From: Collinsella aerofaciens
Lineage (GTDB): Bacteria > Actinomycetota > Coriobacteriia > Coriobacteriales > Coriobacteriaceae
Assembly (NCBI RefSeq): GCF_019131995.1
Contig: NZ_JAHONA010000002.1
Coordinates: 98,928-162,927 of the forward strand
DNA: 64,000 nucleotides
Reading direction: 5' to 3'
A program made the position numbers and the translations under genes. The first letter of the stretch is position 1, and the number at the start of each line of letters is the position of its first letter. The notes under the pieces were generated by a model. The model made no database searches. It saw only the letters and a program-made list of their open reading frames with translations, and had not been told where the DNA came from. Positions 24,608 through 35,146 of this stretch are shown here, one piece after another.

Positions 24608-25799
24608 GACCGCGCTTCGCATGGCGCTGGCGCACCCGTTCTACCTGCTTATCTACACGGTGTTCATCTCGCTCATGGGCGTATTCATCGCGGCCTCGGT
24701 GAGCTGGAACTCGTCGCAGCTCACCGAGTACAAGCCCTACGATGCTAACGTGATCGTGGTCGACCGCGACGACAGCGACCTTTCGCGTGCGCTTACCAAG
24801 CATCTGGGTTCGCGCTTTGAGCTGGTCACGGGCGTCGGCGACGACACCTACGACCTTGCGGACGCGCTCTCCAAGAGTAACAGCGCCAAGGGTAGCGCCG
24901 ACTGCGTGTTCTTTATCCCGGAGGGGTTTGAGGGCGACCTCGTTGCAGCTGCCCGTGCGGGGGAGTCCCTGCCCAAACTCGATGTGACCTACGGTGCCGG
25001 CACCATGGCGGCGGCGCTTTCGTCTGCCGAGGCATCGCGCTGGATCTCGCTCGCGGGCGCTGCGGCGGCGTTTGAGCCCACTGCCTCCAACGGCGACGTT
25101 GCCAAGGCCGCTGAGCATGCCGCCGCCAAGCGCGCGGAGGTCCAGATCGAGCAGGTCAAGGTCGACTCGACGGCCGCCGCCACGCTCGAGTCGTATTTCA
25201 ACTTTGGTGCGTACGCGATTATCTCGTCGGTCATCGTATCGGTGGGGTTGGTGTTCTCGGGCATGAACGAGCCCGAGCGCGTGCGTCGTATGGATGCCGG
25301 TCCAATCTCCGAGCGCCAGCGTTCGCTTGCCGTGTTTGCGGCCGCCGCCGTGCTCACCGTCTGTATCTGGTTTGTGTCGAGCATGATGGGCGTCGTGGGC
25401 TTTGCCGGCGCGGTTGCCGAGGTCGGCGTGGGTCGTGTGTGTCTGGCGCTGGCGGCGACGTTTGCCCTGGCGTGCACGCCTCTGGCCGTTGGCTTTGCCC
25501 TTTCGAGCCTGGGTGCGCGTGAGGAGCTGCTCAACGGTGTGGGCAACCTGCTCGGCATGCTCATGACGTTTTTGGGCGGCGCTTGGATGCCGCTGTCACT
25601 CATGGGCTCGGCCGTGCAGACGGTGGCGCACTTTGTGCCGACGTATTGGGTGAACGACGCGATCGGCAAGGCGCTCGCTTCGGACCTGACGTCTGCCGTG
25701 TTGGGCGACATCGCCTGCGATCTGGGCGTCACCGTGCTCTTCGCAGCAGCGATCGCCGCCGTAGGCCTAGCCCTCACGCACAACAAATCCCACGCCTAG
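24594..25799 (+). CDS. ABC-2 type transporter permease
   Basis: 401 residues, same layout as the preceding permease: first helix near 15-40, soluble segment to about 200, then about six helices. The start at 24594 (MSTFKTALRM) has GGAAGGAG upstream and overlaps the previous gene by 14 bp. It ends the exporter operon; repeats related to GGGGACAGACTTAAA follow. Confidence 0.88.
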   Translation: MSTFKTALRMALAHPFYLLIYTVFISLMGVFIAASVSWNSSQLTEYKPYDANVIVVDRDDSDLSRALTKHLGSRFELVTGVGDDTYDLADALSKSNSAKGSADCVFFIPEGFEGDLVAAARAGESLPKLDVTYGAGTMAAALSSAEASRWISLAGAAAAFEPTASNGDVAKAAEHAAAKRAEVQIEQVKVDSTAAATLESYFNFGAYAIISSVIVSVGLVFSGMNEPERVRRMDAGPISERQRSLAVFAAAAVLTVCIWFVSSMMGVVGFAGAVAEVGVGRVCLALAATFALACTPLAVGFALSSLGAREELLNGVGNLLGMLMTFLGGAWMPLSLMGSAVQTVAHFVPTYWVNDAIGKALASDLTSAVLGDIACDLGVTVLFAAAIAAVGLALTHNKSHA

Positions 25800-25808
25800 A
25801 CACCTACT

Positions 25809-25961
25809 CATTGGGGACAGACTTAAACGACCAAAAGTATTCATTGGGGACAGACTTAAATGACTAGCCATCGGGGGCAGATAAGGAGCGTCCCCAACTG
25901 CCGGGTGGCGAAAGAGTGTCCCTTGCGACTAGTCATTTAAGAACGTCCCCAATGACTAGTC
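25809..25961. repeat. Cluster of REP-like repeats
   Basis: Two direct copies of CATTGGGGACAGACTTAAA (25809 and 25841) and one inverted, self-complementary copy with arms GACTAGTCATT/AATGACTAGTC (25927-25961). Related copies lie at 29439-29467, 37835-37861 and 58005-58033. Confidence 0.8.
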
Positions 25962-26040
25962 TGAAATAAATCCCAAGCCTCGCTCCAAAATAGTTCGCCA
26001 AGGTTTACTATTACGCTCATAAAGTAGTACGAGGCTAACA

Positions 26041-26766
<726 letters not shown>

Positions 26767-26774
26767 GCGGCGCC

Positions 26775-29441
26775 ATGACACCTCTCGCAAAACGTCTCCC
26801 GCGCGAGCTGCGCCGCAATATCGGCAAGTACCTGGGCATCTTTTTGCTTATGTGCGGAAGCATCGCCCTCACGTCGGGCTTTTTGCTCGCAGCGCATTCC
26901 ATCGGCTGCCTTATCGACGACATGCGCGATGCGTACACGATTGAGGACGGCCGCGTGACCACCTCCTTCGAGGCTACCAAAGACCAGCTCAAGGCCGCCG
27001 AGGATGCAGCCGGCGACGTCGGTGGCGTCACGCTCTACAAGAATTTCTCCATCGACGCCATCATCAAAAAGGCGGCTGGCGACGACGGCACCAAGCGCAC
27101 CCTGCGCACCTATGCGCACCGCACCAAGGTCGATATCGCGTCCTACTGTGAGGGCAGGCAGCCCAAGGCGGACGATGAGGTAGCCATCGACCGCGTCTTT
27201 GCCACCAACAACGATCTCGCCGTGGGCGATAAGGTCGAGCTCGAGGGCCGCATCTACACCATCTGTGGCATCATGACCCAGCCCGATAGCCAGGCGCTGT
27301 TCCTCAACAATTCGGACTTTACGGTGAACACCATCACGTACGGCGTGGCCGAGGTCACCGATGCCGGCTTTGCCGCGCTCGAGGATGCCGGCGGCGCGCC
27401 CGCCTACACCTACTCCTTTACCTTTGCCGATCGCGACCTCCCCACCGCGGATCGCATCGATGCGGAGCAGGATATGGTCGAGGCGCTGACCGACGCCGAT
27501 GCGCGCGTGGATGACCTCATCGACGCCGATTCCAACCAGGGCATTGGCTATGCGCGCGACGACGTAGGCGGCGACTCCATGATGTGGATGACGCTGCTCG
27601 ACATCATCATCGTGATCATGGCGTTCGTCTTTGTGGTCCTTACCGACGCCACCATCGAGGAGGAGAGCGCCATCATCGGCACGCTGCTCGCCAGCGGCTA
27701 TCGTCGACGCGAGATCGTGCTGCACTACCTTGCGCTTCCCGCTATCGTGGGCGTGGCCGCGGCGCTTTTGGGCACTGCGCTCGGCGTTGTGTTCTTTACC
27801 GAGCCCATGCGCAGCCTCTATTACGGCTCGTACAGCCTGCCGCCCTTCCAGGTGTACTGGAGCTGGGAGATCTTTGTGAAGTGCGCCGTGGTTCCCGCCG
27901 CTGCGCTCATCCTCATCACGCTGGTGGGTCTGCTTCGCAAGATGGGCAAGACGCCGTTGCAGTTTCTTCGCCACGAGGCGAGCGGCAAATCGGGCACCAA
28001 GCGCGGCCTGCAGCTGCCGGAGCGCATGGGCTTTGTCTCGCGCTTCCGCCTGCGTATCTTCCTGCGCAACCTGGGCAACTTCGCCACGCTCTTCGTGGGC
28101 ATTGCGTTTGCCTCGCTGCTGCTGCTCTTTGGCCTGGCGATTCTGCCCACGATGACGCACTACGCGGACAACCTCGAGACGAGCCTGGTCGCCGAGCACC
28201 AGTACACGCTCAAGGCTCCGCTGGAGCTCGAGGGCACTGCCGAGGAGCGCGAGCAGTGGTCGGCACTCGAGTGCTTGCAGTCGGTTGACGGCGTGCTGCT
28301 TTCTGCCGCCCAAGATGCCGATGACGAGCTCGACGACGCGGCCGATGCGGCGCAGACGGCAGCCGATGCCGCGACCGCATCTCCGTCTGCCGAGAGCCTG
28401 ACTGCGGCGCAGGATGCGCTTACCAAGGTCCAGGACAAGAAGGATGCGCTTTATGCGCGCCTCGATGACCTTGCCGATATCCTCGGCTGCAACCGCGACG
28501 AGGCTATCGACCTGATTGACAAGGCCTCTAAGATCGACACTGACAACGACGACATTCACCCGGTCAACACGATTGACAACGGCGCGGGCGCAATCGCGCA
28601 GGCCGAGAAATATGCCGTTTACCAGTTGCAATACGACCGAGGCGATGGGAATGGCGAGGAGACGATTTCCGTCTACGGCATTTCAACCGATTCGTGCTAT
28701 TGGAAAGGCCTCAACGTCGGCGACGGACACGTCGTCTTTGGCGGCGGCCTGCTCGACAAGTTTGGCTGGAGCGAGGGCCAGAAGGTCACGCTCGGCGACA
28801 AGTATGAGGGCGAGAATTATTCCCTTGAGTATGCGGGCAAGGACTGTGCCTGGGGCTCCAAGTCGGACATGAATATCTATATGAGTATCGATGACTTTAA
28901 CGAGCTCTTTGGCAACGATGCGGCCTACTTCAACGGCTATGTGAGCGATGAGAAGCTCGACCTTGATTCGCGCTACTTTGCCGGCGACACCACGCCCGAT
29001 GACATGCGCGCCGTGGGCGACCAGTTCATCGGCATGATGAGCAAAATGATCGGCATGATGATTGGGCTCGCGGTGTTTATCTTCCTGCTGTTTATGTACC
29101 TGCTGACCAAGGCTGTGATCGACCACAGCGCCCGTTCGATCAGCTACATGAAAGTCTTTGGCTATCGCGATAGCGAGATTTCGCATCTGTACATCCGCTC
29201 GATCACGTTGTGCGTGGCAGCGTCACTCGTGCTGAGCCTGCCGGTCATTATTGGCTCGCTCACGGCCATCTTCCGCTCGATGTTGCTCGCCTACAACGGC
29301 AATATCGAGATTTATGTGCCCGCTTGGTCCATGGCGGCGTGCGCAGGAATCGGCTTTGCAACCTACCTGGTCGTGGCGCTGTTGCACATGCGTTCCATCA
29401 AACGTGTGGGCCTGGCCGAGGCACTCAAAGTCCAAGAGTAG
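26775..29441 (+). CDS. FtsX-like ABC transporter permease, long form
   Basis: 888 residues. One membrane helix near 25-50, a large extracytoplasmic domain to about 275, three helices (about 280-390), a cytoplasmic break, a helix near 440, a second large extracytoplasmic domain with an acidic, Ala-rich coiled-coil stretch (about 515-570), and a final FtsX block of three helices from 760. This is the duplicated layout of MacB-like permeases of Gram-positive bacteria, used in peptide resistance or envelope export; the substrate is not evident. Its stop codon lies inside a REP-like repeat at 29439. Confidence 0.9.
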   Translation: MTPLAKRLPRELRRNIGKYLGIFLLMCGSIALTSGFLLAAHSIGCLIDDMRDAYTIEDGRVTTSFEATKDQLKAAEDAAGDVGGVTLYKNFSIDAIIKKAAGDDGTKRTLRTYAHRTKVDIASYCEGRQPKADDEVAIDRVFATNNDLAVGDKVELEGRIYTICGIMTQPDSQALFLNNSDFTVNTITYGVAEVTDAGFAALEDAGGAPAYTYSFTFADRDLPTADRIDAEQDMVEALTDADARVDDLIDADSNQGIGYARDDVGGDSMMWMTLLDIIIVIMAFVFVVLTDATIEEESAIIGTLLASGYRRREIVLHYLALPAIVGVAAALLGTALGVVFFTEPMRSLYYGSYSLPPFQVYWSWEIFVKCAVVPAAALILITLVGLLRKMGKTPLQFLRHEASGKSGTKRGLQLPERMGFVSRFRLRIFLRNLGNFATLFVGIAFASLLLLFGLAILPTMTHYADNLETSLVAEHQYTLKAPLELEGTAEEREQWSALECLQSVDGVLLSAAQDADDELDDAADAAQTAADAATASPSAESLTAAQDALTKVQDKKDALYARLDDLADILGCNRDEAIDLIDKASKIDTDNDDIHPVNTIDNGAGAIAQAEKYAVYQLQYDRGDGNGEETISVYGISTDSCYWKGLNVGDGHVVFGGGLLDKFGWSEGQKVTLGDKYEGENYSLEYAGKDCAWGSKSDMNIYMSIDDFNELFGNDAAYFNGYVSDEKLDLDSRYFAGDTTPDDMRAVGDQFIGMMSKMIGMMIGLAVFIFLLFMYLLTKAVIDHSARSISYMKVFGYRDSEISHLYIRSITLCVAASLVLSLPVIIGSLTAIFRSMLLAYNGNIEIYVPAWSMAACAGIGFATYLVVALLHMRSIKRVGLAEALKVQE

Positions 29442-29467
29442 TCATTTAAGAACGTCCCCAATGACTA
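29439..29467. repeat. REP-like hairpin repeat
   Basis: TAGTCATT and AATGACTA pair around TAAGAACGTCCCC. The repeat supplies the stop codon of the FtsX-like gene. Confidence 0.75.
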
Positions 29468-29550
29468 GGTTCCGTACTTGACTTTAACTCTGCTTTAACT
29501 GGTACCATCCTCTATGTCTGTAACGCCATATGGACCGAGGGGATAGATCT

Positions 29551-30756
29551 ATGACCACAACCGCGCCCACCGCACCCGCCAAGGTGTACTTTACGAACCT
29601 GCGCACGCATGCTCGCGAGAGCCAGCTCGACAAGCTCAAGCGCCTCATCCGTCGCGCCGGTATCGAGCAGATCGACTTTGAGAACAAGTTCGTCGCCATC
29701 AAGATTCACTTTGGCGAGCTGGGCAATCTGAGCTTTTTGCGCCCCAACTACGCCCGCGCCGTCGCGGACGTCGTAAAAGAGCTGGGCGGCAAGCCCTTCC
29801 TCACCGACTGCAACACGCTCTACGTCGGTAGCCGCAAAAACGCGCTCGAGCACATCGACACCGCTTACCAGAACGGCTTTACCCCGTACGCTACGGGTTG
29901 CCAGATTATCATCGCCGACGGCCTCAAGGGCACCGACGAGGCGTTCGTTCCGGTCGAGGGCGGCGAGTACGTGCACGAGGCCAAGATCGGCCAGGCACTC
30001 ATGGATGCCGATATCGTGATCAGCCTCACCCACTTTAAGGGTCATGAACAGGCCGGTTTTGGCGGCGCTATGAAGAACCTGGGCATGGGAGGCGGCAGCC
30101 GTGCCGGCAAGATGGAGCAGCATGCCGCCGGCAAGCCGAATGTCGATACCACCAACTGCGTGGGCTGCCACGCCTGCGAAAAGATCTGCGCGCACAACGC
30201 CGTCTCGTTTGACGACACCCGCGAGCGCGAGCTTGCCAACGGTAGTACTCGCACGGTACACGTGGCCGCCATCGACCACAATCGCTGCGTGGGGTGTGGG
30301 CGCTGCATTGCGGCGTGCAACCAGGACTGCATCAAGCCCGGCTATGACGCTGCGGCCGATGTGCTCAACTACAAGATCGCCGAGTACACGAAGGCTGTCG
30401 TCGACGGCCGCCCGAGTTTCCACATCTCGCTCGCTATGGACATTAGTCCCAACTGCGATTGCCATCCCGAAAACGACACGCCCATCGTCAACGATATCGG
30501 TATGTTCGCGAGCTTCGACCCGGTCGCCATCGACCAGGCTTGCGCCGACGCCGTCATGGCATCCGAGCCGCTGCCCAACACCGAGCTCACCGATAGCGCC
30601 GCTAAGATGGAGCACAATCACGAGCACCTGGAGGGCGAGCAGGCCAAGGATCCCTTCTGCATCACGCATCCCGACACCGACTGGCGCGTGTGCATCGCGC
30701 ACGCCGAGAAGATCGGCCTGGGCACGAGCAAGTACGAGCTCATCGAGGTCAAGTAG
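29551..30756 (+). CDS. DUF362 domain protein with two [4Fe-4S] ferredoxin motifs
   Basis: 401 residues. The DUF362 domain covers most of the chain (KIHFGELGNLSFLRP; LTHFKGHEQAGFGGAMKNLGMG), interrupted by a ferredoxin insert with CVGCHACEKICAHNAV and CVGCGRCIAACNQDCIKPG. Such proteins are common in anaerobes and thought to be redox proteins, but no reaction is established. ATG 29551 has GAGGGG 8 bases upstream. TTGACT (29478) and TACCAT (29503) may be its promoter, with a long 19-bp spacer. Confidence 0.88.
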   Translation: MTTTAPTAPAKVYFTNLRTHARESQLDKLKRLIRRAGIEQIDFENKFVAIKIHFGELGNLSFLRPNYARAVADVVKELGGKPFLTDCNTLYVGSRKNALEHIDTAYQNGFTPYATGCQIIIADGLKGTDEAFVPVEGGEYVHEAKIGQALMDADIVISLTHFKGHEQAGFGGAMKNLGMGGGSRAGKMEQHAAGKPNVDTTNCVGCHACEKICAHNAVSFDDTRERELANGSTRTVHVAAIDHNRCVGCGRCIAACNQDCIKPGYDAAADVLNYKIAEYTKAVVDGRPSFHISLAMDISPNCDCHPENDTPIVNDIGMFASFDPVAIDQACADAVMASEPLPNTELTDSAAKMEHNHEHLEGEQAKDPFCITHPDTDWRVCIAHAEKIGLGTSKYELIEVK

Positions 30757-30804
30757 CACCTAGCTATTAGACAAAACAAGCGCCTTTGTAGCACAACTGT
30801 TAGC

Positions 30805-30844
30805 AAAAGCCGCCCGTGAGCACAGTGCCCACGGGCGGCTTTTC
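30805..30844. terminator. Bidirectional terminator
   Basis: AAAAGCCGCCCGTG (30805-30818) pairs with its complement (30830-30844). A and T runs on the two sides suit termination from both the DUF362 gene and the convergent hydrolase gene. Confidence 0.85.
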
Positions 30845-30889
30845 GGAAGTGCTAGGGGGTCAGATAGGCCAGTAAACCGTACTATTTGC

Positions 30890-31855
30890 CTAAAAATACT
30901 CGTCGAGGAAGTCGTCGACCGTGTTCCAGTAGAGCTCGGGGTCAACTTGCGCACTCTTGGCGTGGGTGGCGCCATGGATGGTGAGCTTTTGCTTGACCTT
31001 GCTGGCGCACGCCTCGTAGTTTTGGTCGAGCATACTGTACGGTACAAAGGTGTCCTGGTCGCCGTGGATAAACAGCATGGGAACCGTCGCGTGTTTGAGT
31101 TGCTCCACACTGCTCGCCTTATGAAAGTCGTAGCCCGCGCGCACGTTGCACACCAAGTTTGCTACATCGAGCAAGGGAAAGCTGGGCAGGCCGAACACAT
31201 CCTTGAGCTGCAGGGAAAACTCGTCCCAAACGCTCGTATAACCGCAGTCCTCGATAATGCATTTTACGTTTGCGGGCAGAGATTCCCCCGCGACGTTCAT
31301 GGCGGTTGCCGCACCCATCGACTCGCCAAAGACCAGGATGCGCGCCTCGGGGTCAGCCTGAACGATTTGCTCGATCCATGCGACGATGTCGAGGCGCTCG
31401 GGCCAGCCCATGCCGATATAGTCGCCGCCGGAGCGCTCGTGGGCGCGTGCGGCGGGTGCGAGTACGTTCATGCCGCGGTCGTGGAATCGCTTGACGTATC
31501 GGGCCATACCGATGGGCTCGTTGGTATATCCATGCAGGCAGACGGCGTAATCGTGTGCGCTCTCCGACGCAGCAAAATACCAGGCGGCAAGCTCGGTCCC
31601 GTCGTTCGCGGTGAGGCTGCTGCTCTCGCGGTTTTCCTTAAACCACGCCCGTGCCTCGCCCTCCTCGGCGTCCATCTGCTCGCCCTTTTCGGCGTCCTTG
31701 CCATCCTGCATCATCTTCATGGTGTACGGCGCTTGGGGGTTCAGGGCAAAGTCAAACAAAAAGTTGCCGGCAAACCCCAGCAGCGCGACAACGAGCACCA
31801 GCGCAACGACGCCGGCTATCTTGAGCTTTCGATGGGAACGTGCGTTTTGAGACAT
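30890..31855 (-). CDS. Membrane-anchored alpha/beta hydrolase
   Basis: 321 residues. A single N-terminal membrane helix (about 11-32) anchors the enzyme outside the membrane. The hydrolase fold has the nucleophile elbow GESMGAAT, the acid in HGDQDTFVP and the catalytic His in GATHAKS, with oxyanion loop HGYTNEP. It resembles the BAAT/YfhR-like group of serine hydrolases; the substrate is unknown. AGGAAAG lies upstream of the start. Two related palindromes (31875 and 31921) lie in the shared promoter region with the divergent hemolysin-III gene. Confidence 0.88.
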   Translation of the reverse strand: MSQNARSHRKLKIAGVVALVLVVALLGFAGNFLFDFALNPQAPYTMKMMQDGKDAEKGEQMDAEEGEARAWFKENRESSSLTANDGTELAAWYFAASESAHDYAVCLHGYTNEPIGMARYVKRFHDRGMNVLAPAARAHERSGGDYIGMGWPERLDIVAWIEQIVQADPEARILVFGESMGAATAMNVAGESLPANVKCIIEDCGYTSVWDEFSLQLKDVFGLPSFPLLDVANLVCNVRAGYDFHKASSVEQLKHATVPMLFIHGDQDTFVPYSMLDQNYEACASKVKQKLTIHGATHAKSAQVDPELYWNTVDDFLDEYF

Positions 31856-31874
31856 AAGAAGCTTTCCTATAAGA

Positions 31875-31934
31875 TGTTAATACATCAACATTTAATGCAA
31901 GCGCATTATGGACGTTCGCCGTTGATGCGTCAAC
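31875..31934. promoter_or_regulatory. Two operator-like palindromes between divergent genes
   Basis: TGTTAATACATCAACA (31875-31890) and GTTGATGCGTCAAC (31921-31934) share the pattern GTTRATNNATCAAC. They could bind one dimeric repressor controlling both genes. The regulator is not in the window. Confidence 0.45.
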
Positions 31935-32041
31935 AGGCAAAGAATGGGTAAACAAAGGGTCACGTATGGTGCAAATTTCGCACGTACCCAGACGCTTTGA
32001 TATAGTGTTGAGAACTCTTTACGTTGGAGGATGTAACCGGC

Positions 32042-32725
32042 ATGTCCGATTCGAGCGACAGTTCTAAGCCGCGACCCAAGACCGCGGCCGTTCCACACTA
32101 CACCATGGGTGAGGAGATCATGAACTCCGTCACCCATGGTGTCGGCTGCCTGCTGGGTATCGCGGGCCTGGTGCTCCTGATCGTATTCGCCGCCCTGCGC
32201 GGCGGAGGCCCGGCCCACATGGCCGCGGCGATTGTCTATGGCGTCAGCATTATCCTCGAATACCTAGCCTCCACGCTCTACCACGCGATTCAGCTCGCGC
32301 GCGCCAAGCGCGTGTTTCGCATCATCGACCACAGCTGCATCTACCTGCTCATTGCGGGCAGCTATACGCCGTTTTGCCTCATTACGCTCGCAAACGACGG
32401 CGGCGCTGTGCTGTTCTTTGCCGTATGGGCCATCGCCGTCATCGGCATCGCCCTCGAGTGCTTTTTGCGCGAGCGTCAACCGCACTGGGTAAGCGGCTTG
32501 GTCTACCTGCTGATGGGCTGGCTCGTTGTCTTTAAGCTGCCCGAACTTGTGGCGCTGCTCAACCCCGTGGCACTTGCCCTGCTCGCCGTCGGCGGCGTGT
32601 GCTACACCGCGGGCGTGCCGTTCTATATCGCCAAAAACGTGCGCTATCTTCACAGCGTGTTTCACCTGTGGGTACTCGCCGGCAGCATCTTCCAGTTCAT
32701 GGCGGTGATCCTCTTCGTAATCTAG
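32042..32725 (+). CDS. Hemolysin III / PAQR-family membrane protein
   Basis: 227 residues with seven membrane helices. Family marks are EEIMNSVTHGVGCLLG near the start, the SxxYH segment STLYHAIQL, DHSCIYLLIAGSYTPF, and the closing HSVFHLWVLAGS. The Ser, His and Asp residues match the metal site of PAQR proteins. The function in bacteria is unsettled, despite the hemolysin name. GGAGG lies 11 bases before ATG 32042, a long spacing; TATAGT (32001) may be the -10 box. Confidence 0.9.
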   Translation: MSDSSDSSKPRPKTAAVPHYTMGEEIMNSVTHGVGCLLGIAGLVLLIVFAALRGGGPAHMAAAIVYGVSIILEYLASTLYHAIQLARAKRVFRIIDHSCIYLLIAGSYTPFCLITLANDGGAVLFFAVWAIAVIGIALECFLRERQPHWVSGLVYLLMGWLVVFKLPELVALLNPVALALLAVGGVCYTAGVPFYIAKNVRYLHSVFHLWVLAGSIFQFMAVILFVI

Positions 32726-32835
32726 CGACCACGCCTGCGCGCCCGCGTCCTTGTTTGGGCGCTGGTGCAATTGCCGTATCCGCCACCAACGTTTTAATCC
32801 GACGTCCCGAATCTTGGAGGTTCGAGAAACTCCCG

Positions 32836-34209
32836 ATGGACATAACCATCTCCCTTATCACCACCCTCGTTTTGACCCTCATCAACGGCTACTTCTCTAT
32901 GTCCGAGATGGCGCTCACCACGGCCAAGCGCGCCGTGCTGGAGCACGAGGCCGAGGAGGGCGACAAGCGCGCCGAGCGTGCCATTAAGCTGGCTGCCGAC
33001 TCCGACCAGCTGCTCGCCACCATCCAGGTCGCCATCACGCTCGTGGGCTTCGCCTCGTCCGCCGTCGCCTCGACGAGCCTGTCCGACCCGCTCGCCACGT
33101 GGCTCATGAGCTTTGGCCTCGCGCCGCTCTCCGCCATCGCACGCGGCCTGGCGCCGGTCATCATCACCGTCGCGGTCGCCTTCGTGTCCATCGTGATCGG
33201 CGAGCTCGTCCCCAAGCGCATCGGCCTGGCCAATGCCGAGGGCGTGTCCAAGCAGGTCGTGGGCCCGCTTTCCGTGTTCCAGAAGATTGCCCGTCCGCTC
33301 GTGTGGCTGACTGGCGCTTGCTCCGATGGCCTGGCCCGCATCCTGCGCATCAAGAGTGCCGACGACCGCCAGAACGTCTCGGAAGAAGAGATCAAGTACA
33401 TGGTCTCGGAGCAGGACGACCTGCTCGACGAGGAAAAGCGCATGATCCACGAGATCTTCGACCTGGGCGACACCGTTGCCCGCGAGGTCATGGTGCCGCG
33501 CGTGGACACCACCATGTGCGAGGACGACGAGACGGTCGCCGACGTGCTGTCCACCATGCGCCAGACCGGCTTTAGCCGCATCCCCGTCTATCACGAGGAT
33601 CCCGACAACGTCGCCGGCATCGCGCACATCAAGGACCTGATTCAGCCCGCGCTCGACGGCAAGGGCGACCAGCCCATCGCCGGCTTTTTGCGCGACGCCA
33701 CCTTTGTGCCCGACACCAAGGACATCCTGCCGCTGCTGTCCGAGATGCAGACCTCGCACGACCAGATCGTGGTGGTCGTGGACGAGTACGGCGGCACGGC
33801 CGGCATTATCACTATCGAGGACATCGTCGAGGAGATCGTCGGCGAGATCGAGGACGAGTTCGACCCCGACAACAAGTATCTCACGCGCCTTTCGCGCCGC
33901 GAGTGGCTCGTTGATGGGCGTTTTTCGTGCGATGACGCGATTGAGCTTGGTTGGCCGCTTGAGGAAAGCGATGATTATGAGACCATCGCCGGCTGGATTT
34001 TGGAGCTTTGTGACTCGGTGCCCGACATCGGAGAGGTGTTTGAGGTCGCGGGGTACAAGTTTAAAGTTCAGTCGATGCGTGGCCAGCGCATCTCGCTCAT
34101 TCGCGTGATCGCTCCGGCCGAAACCGATAAGAAGGATTCCGAGTCTTCGGCAGAGAAGCCGGCGGCGTCGGGTGCGGGCTCTGTGGATCCGCACGATGGC
34201 GACGAGTAG
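32836..34209 (+). CDS. HlyC/CorC (CNNM-like) transporter with DUF21 and CBS domains
   Basis: 457 residues. DUF21 membrane domain (about 1-190; GYFSMSEMALTTAKR and IVIGELVPKRIGLANAE), paired CBS domains (about 205-330; REVMVPRVDTTMCEDDET and VVVDEYGGTAGIITIEDIVEEIVGEI) and a CorC_HlyC C-terminal domain. The closest structural relatives (CNNM/CorC) export Mg2+ with Na+; this is the likely function here. GGAGG is 15 bases from the ATG, so the start is somewhat uncertain. The C terminus is Ser/Ala-rich. Confidence 0.9.
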   Translation: MDITISLITTLVLTLINGYFSMSEMALTTAKRAVLEHEAEEGDKRAERAIKLAADSDQLLATIQVAITLVGFASSAVASTSLSDPLATWLMSFGLAPLSAIARGLAPVIITVAVAFVSIVIGELVPKRIGLANAEGVSKQVVGPLSVFQKIARPLVWLTGACSDGLARILRIKSADDRQNVSEEEIKYMVSEQDDLLDEEKRMIHEIFDLGDTVAREVMVPRVDTTMCEDDETVADVLSTMRQTGFSRIPVYHEDPDNVAGIAHIKDLIQPALDGKGDQPIAGFLRDATFVPDTKDILPLLSEMQTSHDQIVVVVDEYGGTAGIITIEDIVEEIVGEIEDEFDPDNKYLTRLSRREWLVDGRFSCDDAIELGWPLEESDDYETIAGWILELCDSVPDIGEVFEVAGYKFKVQSMRGQRISLIRVIAPAETDKKDSESSAEKPAASGAGSVDPHDGDE

Positions 34210-34233
34210 GGCAAGGAAGAGTAGGGGAGAGTT

Positions 34234-35067
34234 ATGGCAGGCCTGTTCAACATCCTTAAGGTCACCGTCAGCGAGGACAAGATCTGCGCGCATGTGCTGG
34301 TGAACCCCGGCATGCCGCTCATGACCTCGGAGGATATCGAGGCCACGGCGCGCGTGTATTACCTGGTGCCGGCGATTGCCAAGCACCTGTGCCTGGGTGA
34401 TTCCGGTCGCGAGTTCCAGGACTGCATGGGCCAGACCGAGCTCTGCCACCTGCTGGAGCACGTGACGGTTGAGCTCATGAACGAGACCGGGCTTGCCGGC
34501 AGCATCTCGTGCGGCCGCACGCGCGTAAGCGAGCACGACGAGCGCGTTTTTGAGGTTGAGCTTTCGTGCCCCGACGACGCACTGGCCATTGGTGCGCTGT
34601 CGTCGGCCACCTTTATGATGGACTGGGCGTACCTGCACGCCGACCAGCCTGCTCCCGACGTGGAAGGCACGGTCGCGGGTCTGCGCAACCTGGTGCTGGG
34701 CATGCGCGCCGAGGCCGAGGGCAAGGATCCTCACGAGGCCGTCGCCGCTGCGAACGGCGAAGATGCTGCCGAGGACGAGGGCGCTGACGAGGGCGATGTG
34801 CCGGTCGACGCCGAGCCCGTTGTCGATGCGACCGCCGAGCCCGTTCCCGCCGAGCCCCAGGGCGTCCCCAACTTTGACGACGAGCCCCAGGTGGCGATTG
34901 ATACCGAGGGCGCGGTTGCCGAGAACCACGAGGCCTCCGCTGCCGTCTTTGGCGGTGCTGCGACGGTTCCGGCAGGACCTGCGCATGAGGGCGGCCTGCC
35001 GCTCGTGGACGGCGCCGGCGAGGACCCGGGTGCCACGGTGGCCATGCCGGCTATGCCCCAGGAGTAG
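34234..35067 (+). CDS. Conserved hypothetical protein, cyanophycin-synthetase-N-like domain with acidic tail
   Basis: 277 residues. Residues 1-150 form a compact domain with AKHLCLGDSGREFQD and CHLLEHVTVELMNETGL, which resembles the N-terminal domain of cyanophycin synthetases (EHVALEL-type motif). No ATP-grasp or ligase domain follows; residues 165-277 are an acidic, Ala/Pro/Glu-rich disordered tail. So a synthetase activity is not expected. It begins 24 bp after the CorC-like gene and is probably cotranscribed. The domain match is from motif memory and needs a profile search. Confidence 0.6.
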   Translation: MAGLFNILKVTVSEDKICAHVLVNPGMPLMTSEDIEATARVYYLVPAIAKHLCLGDSGREFQDCMGQTELCHLLEHVTVELMNETGLAGSISCGRTRVSEHDERVFEVELSCPDDALAIGALSSATFMMDWAYLHADQPAPDVEGTVAGLRNLVLGMRAEAEGKDPHEAVAAANGEDAAEDEGADEGDVPVDAEPVVDATAEPVPAEPQGVPNFDDEPQVAIDTEGAVAENHEASAAVFGGAATVPAGPAHEGGLPLVDGAGEDPGATVAMPAMPQE

Positions 35068-35146
35068 GCCTACGCGTTTATCACCATCACGTACCTGCGC
35101 CTTTGCCGTACACAGATGAGCGGAGCGGCAAGTGATGCGCTGCGGG

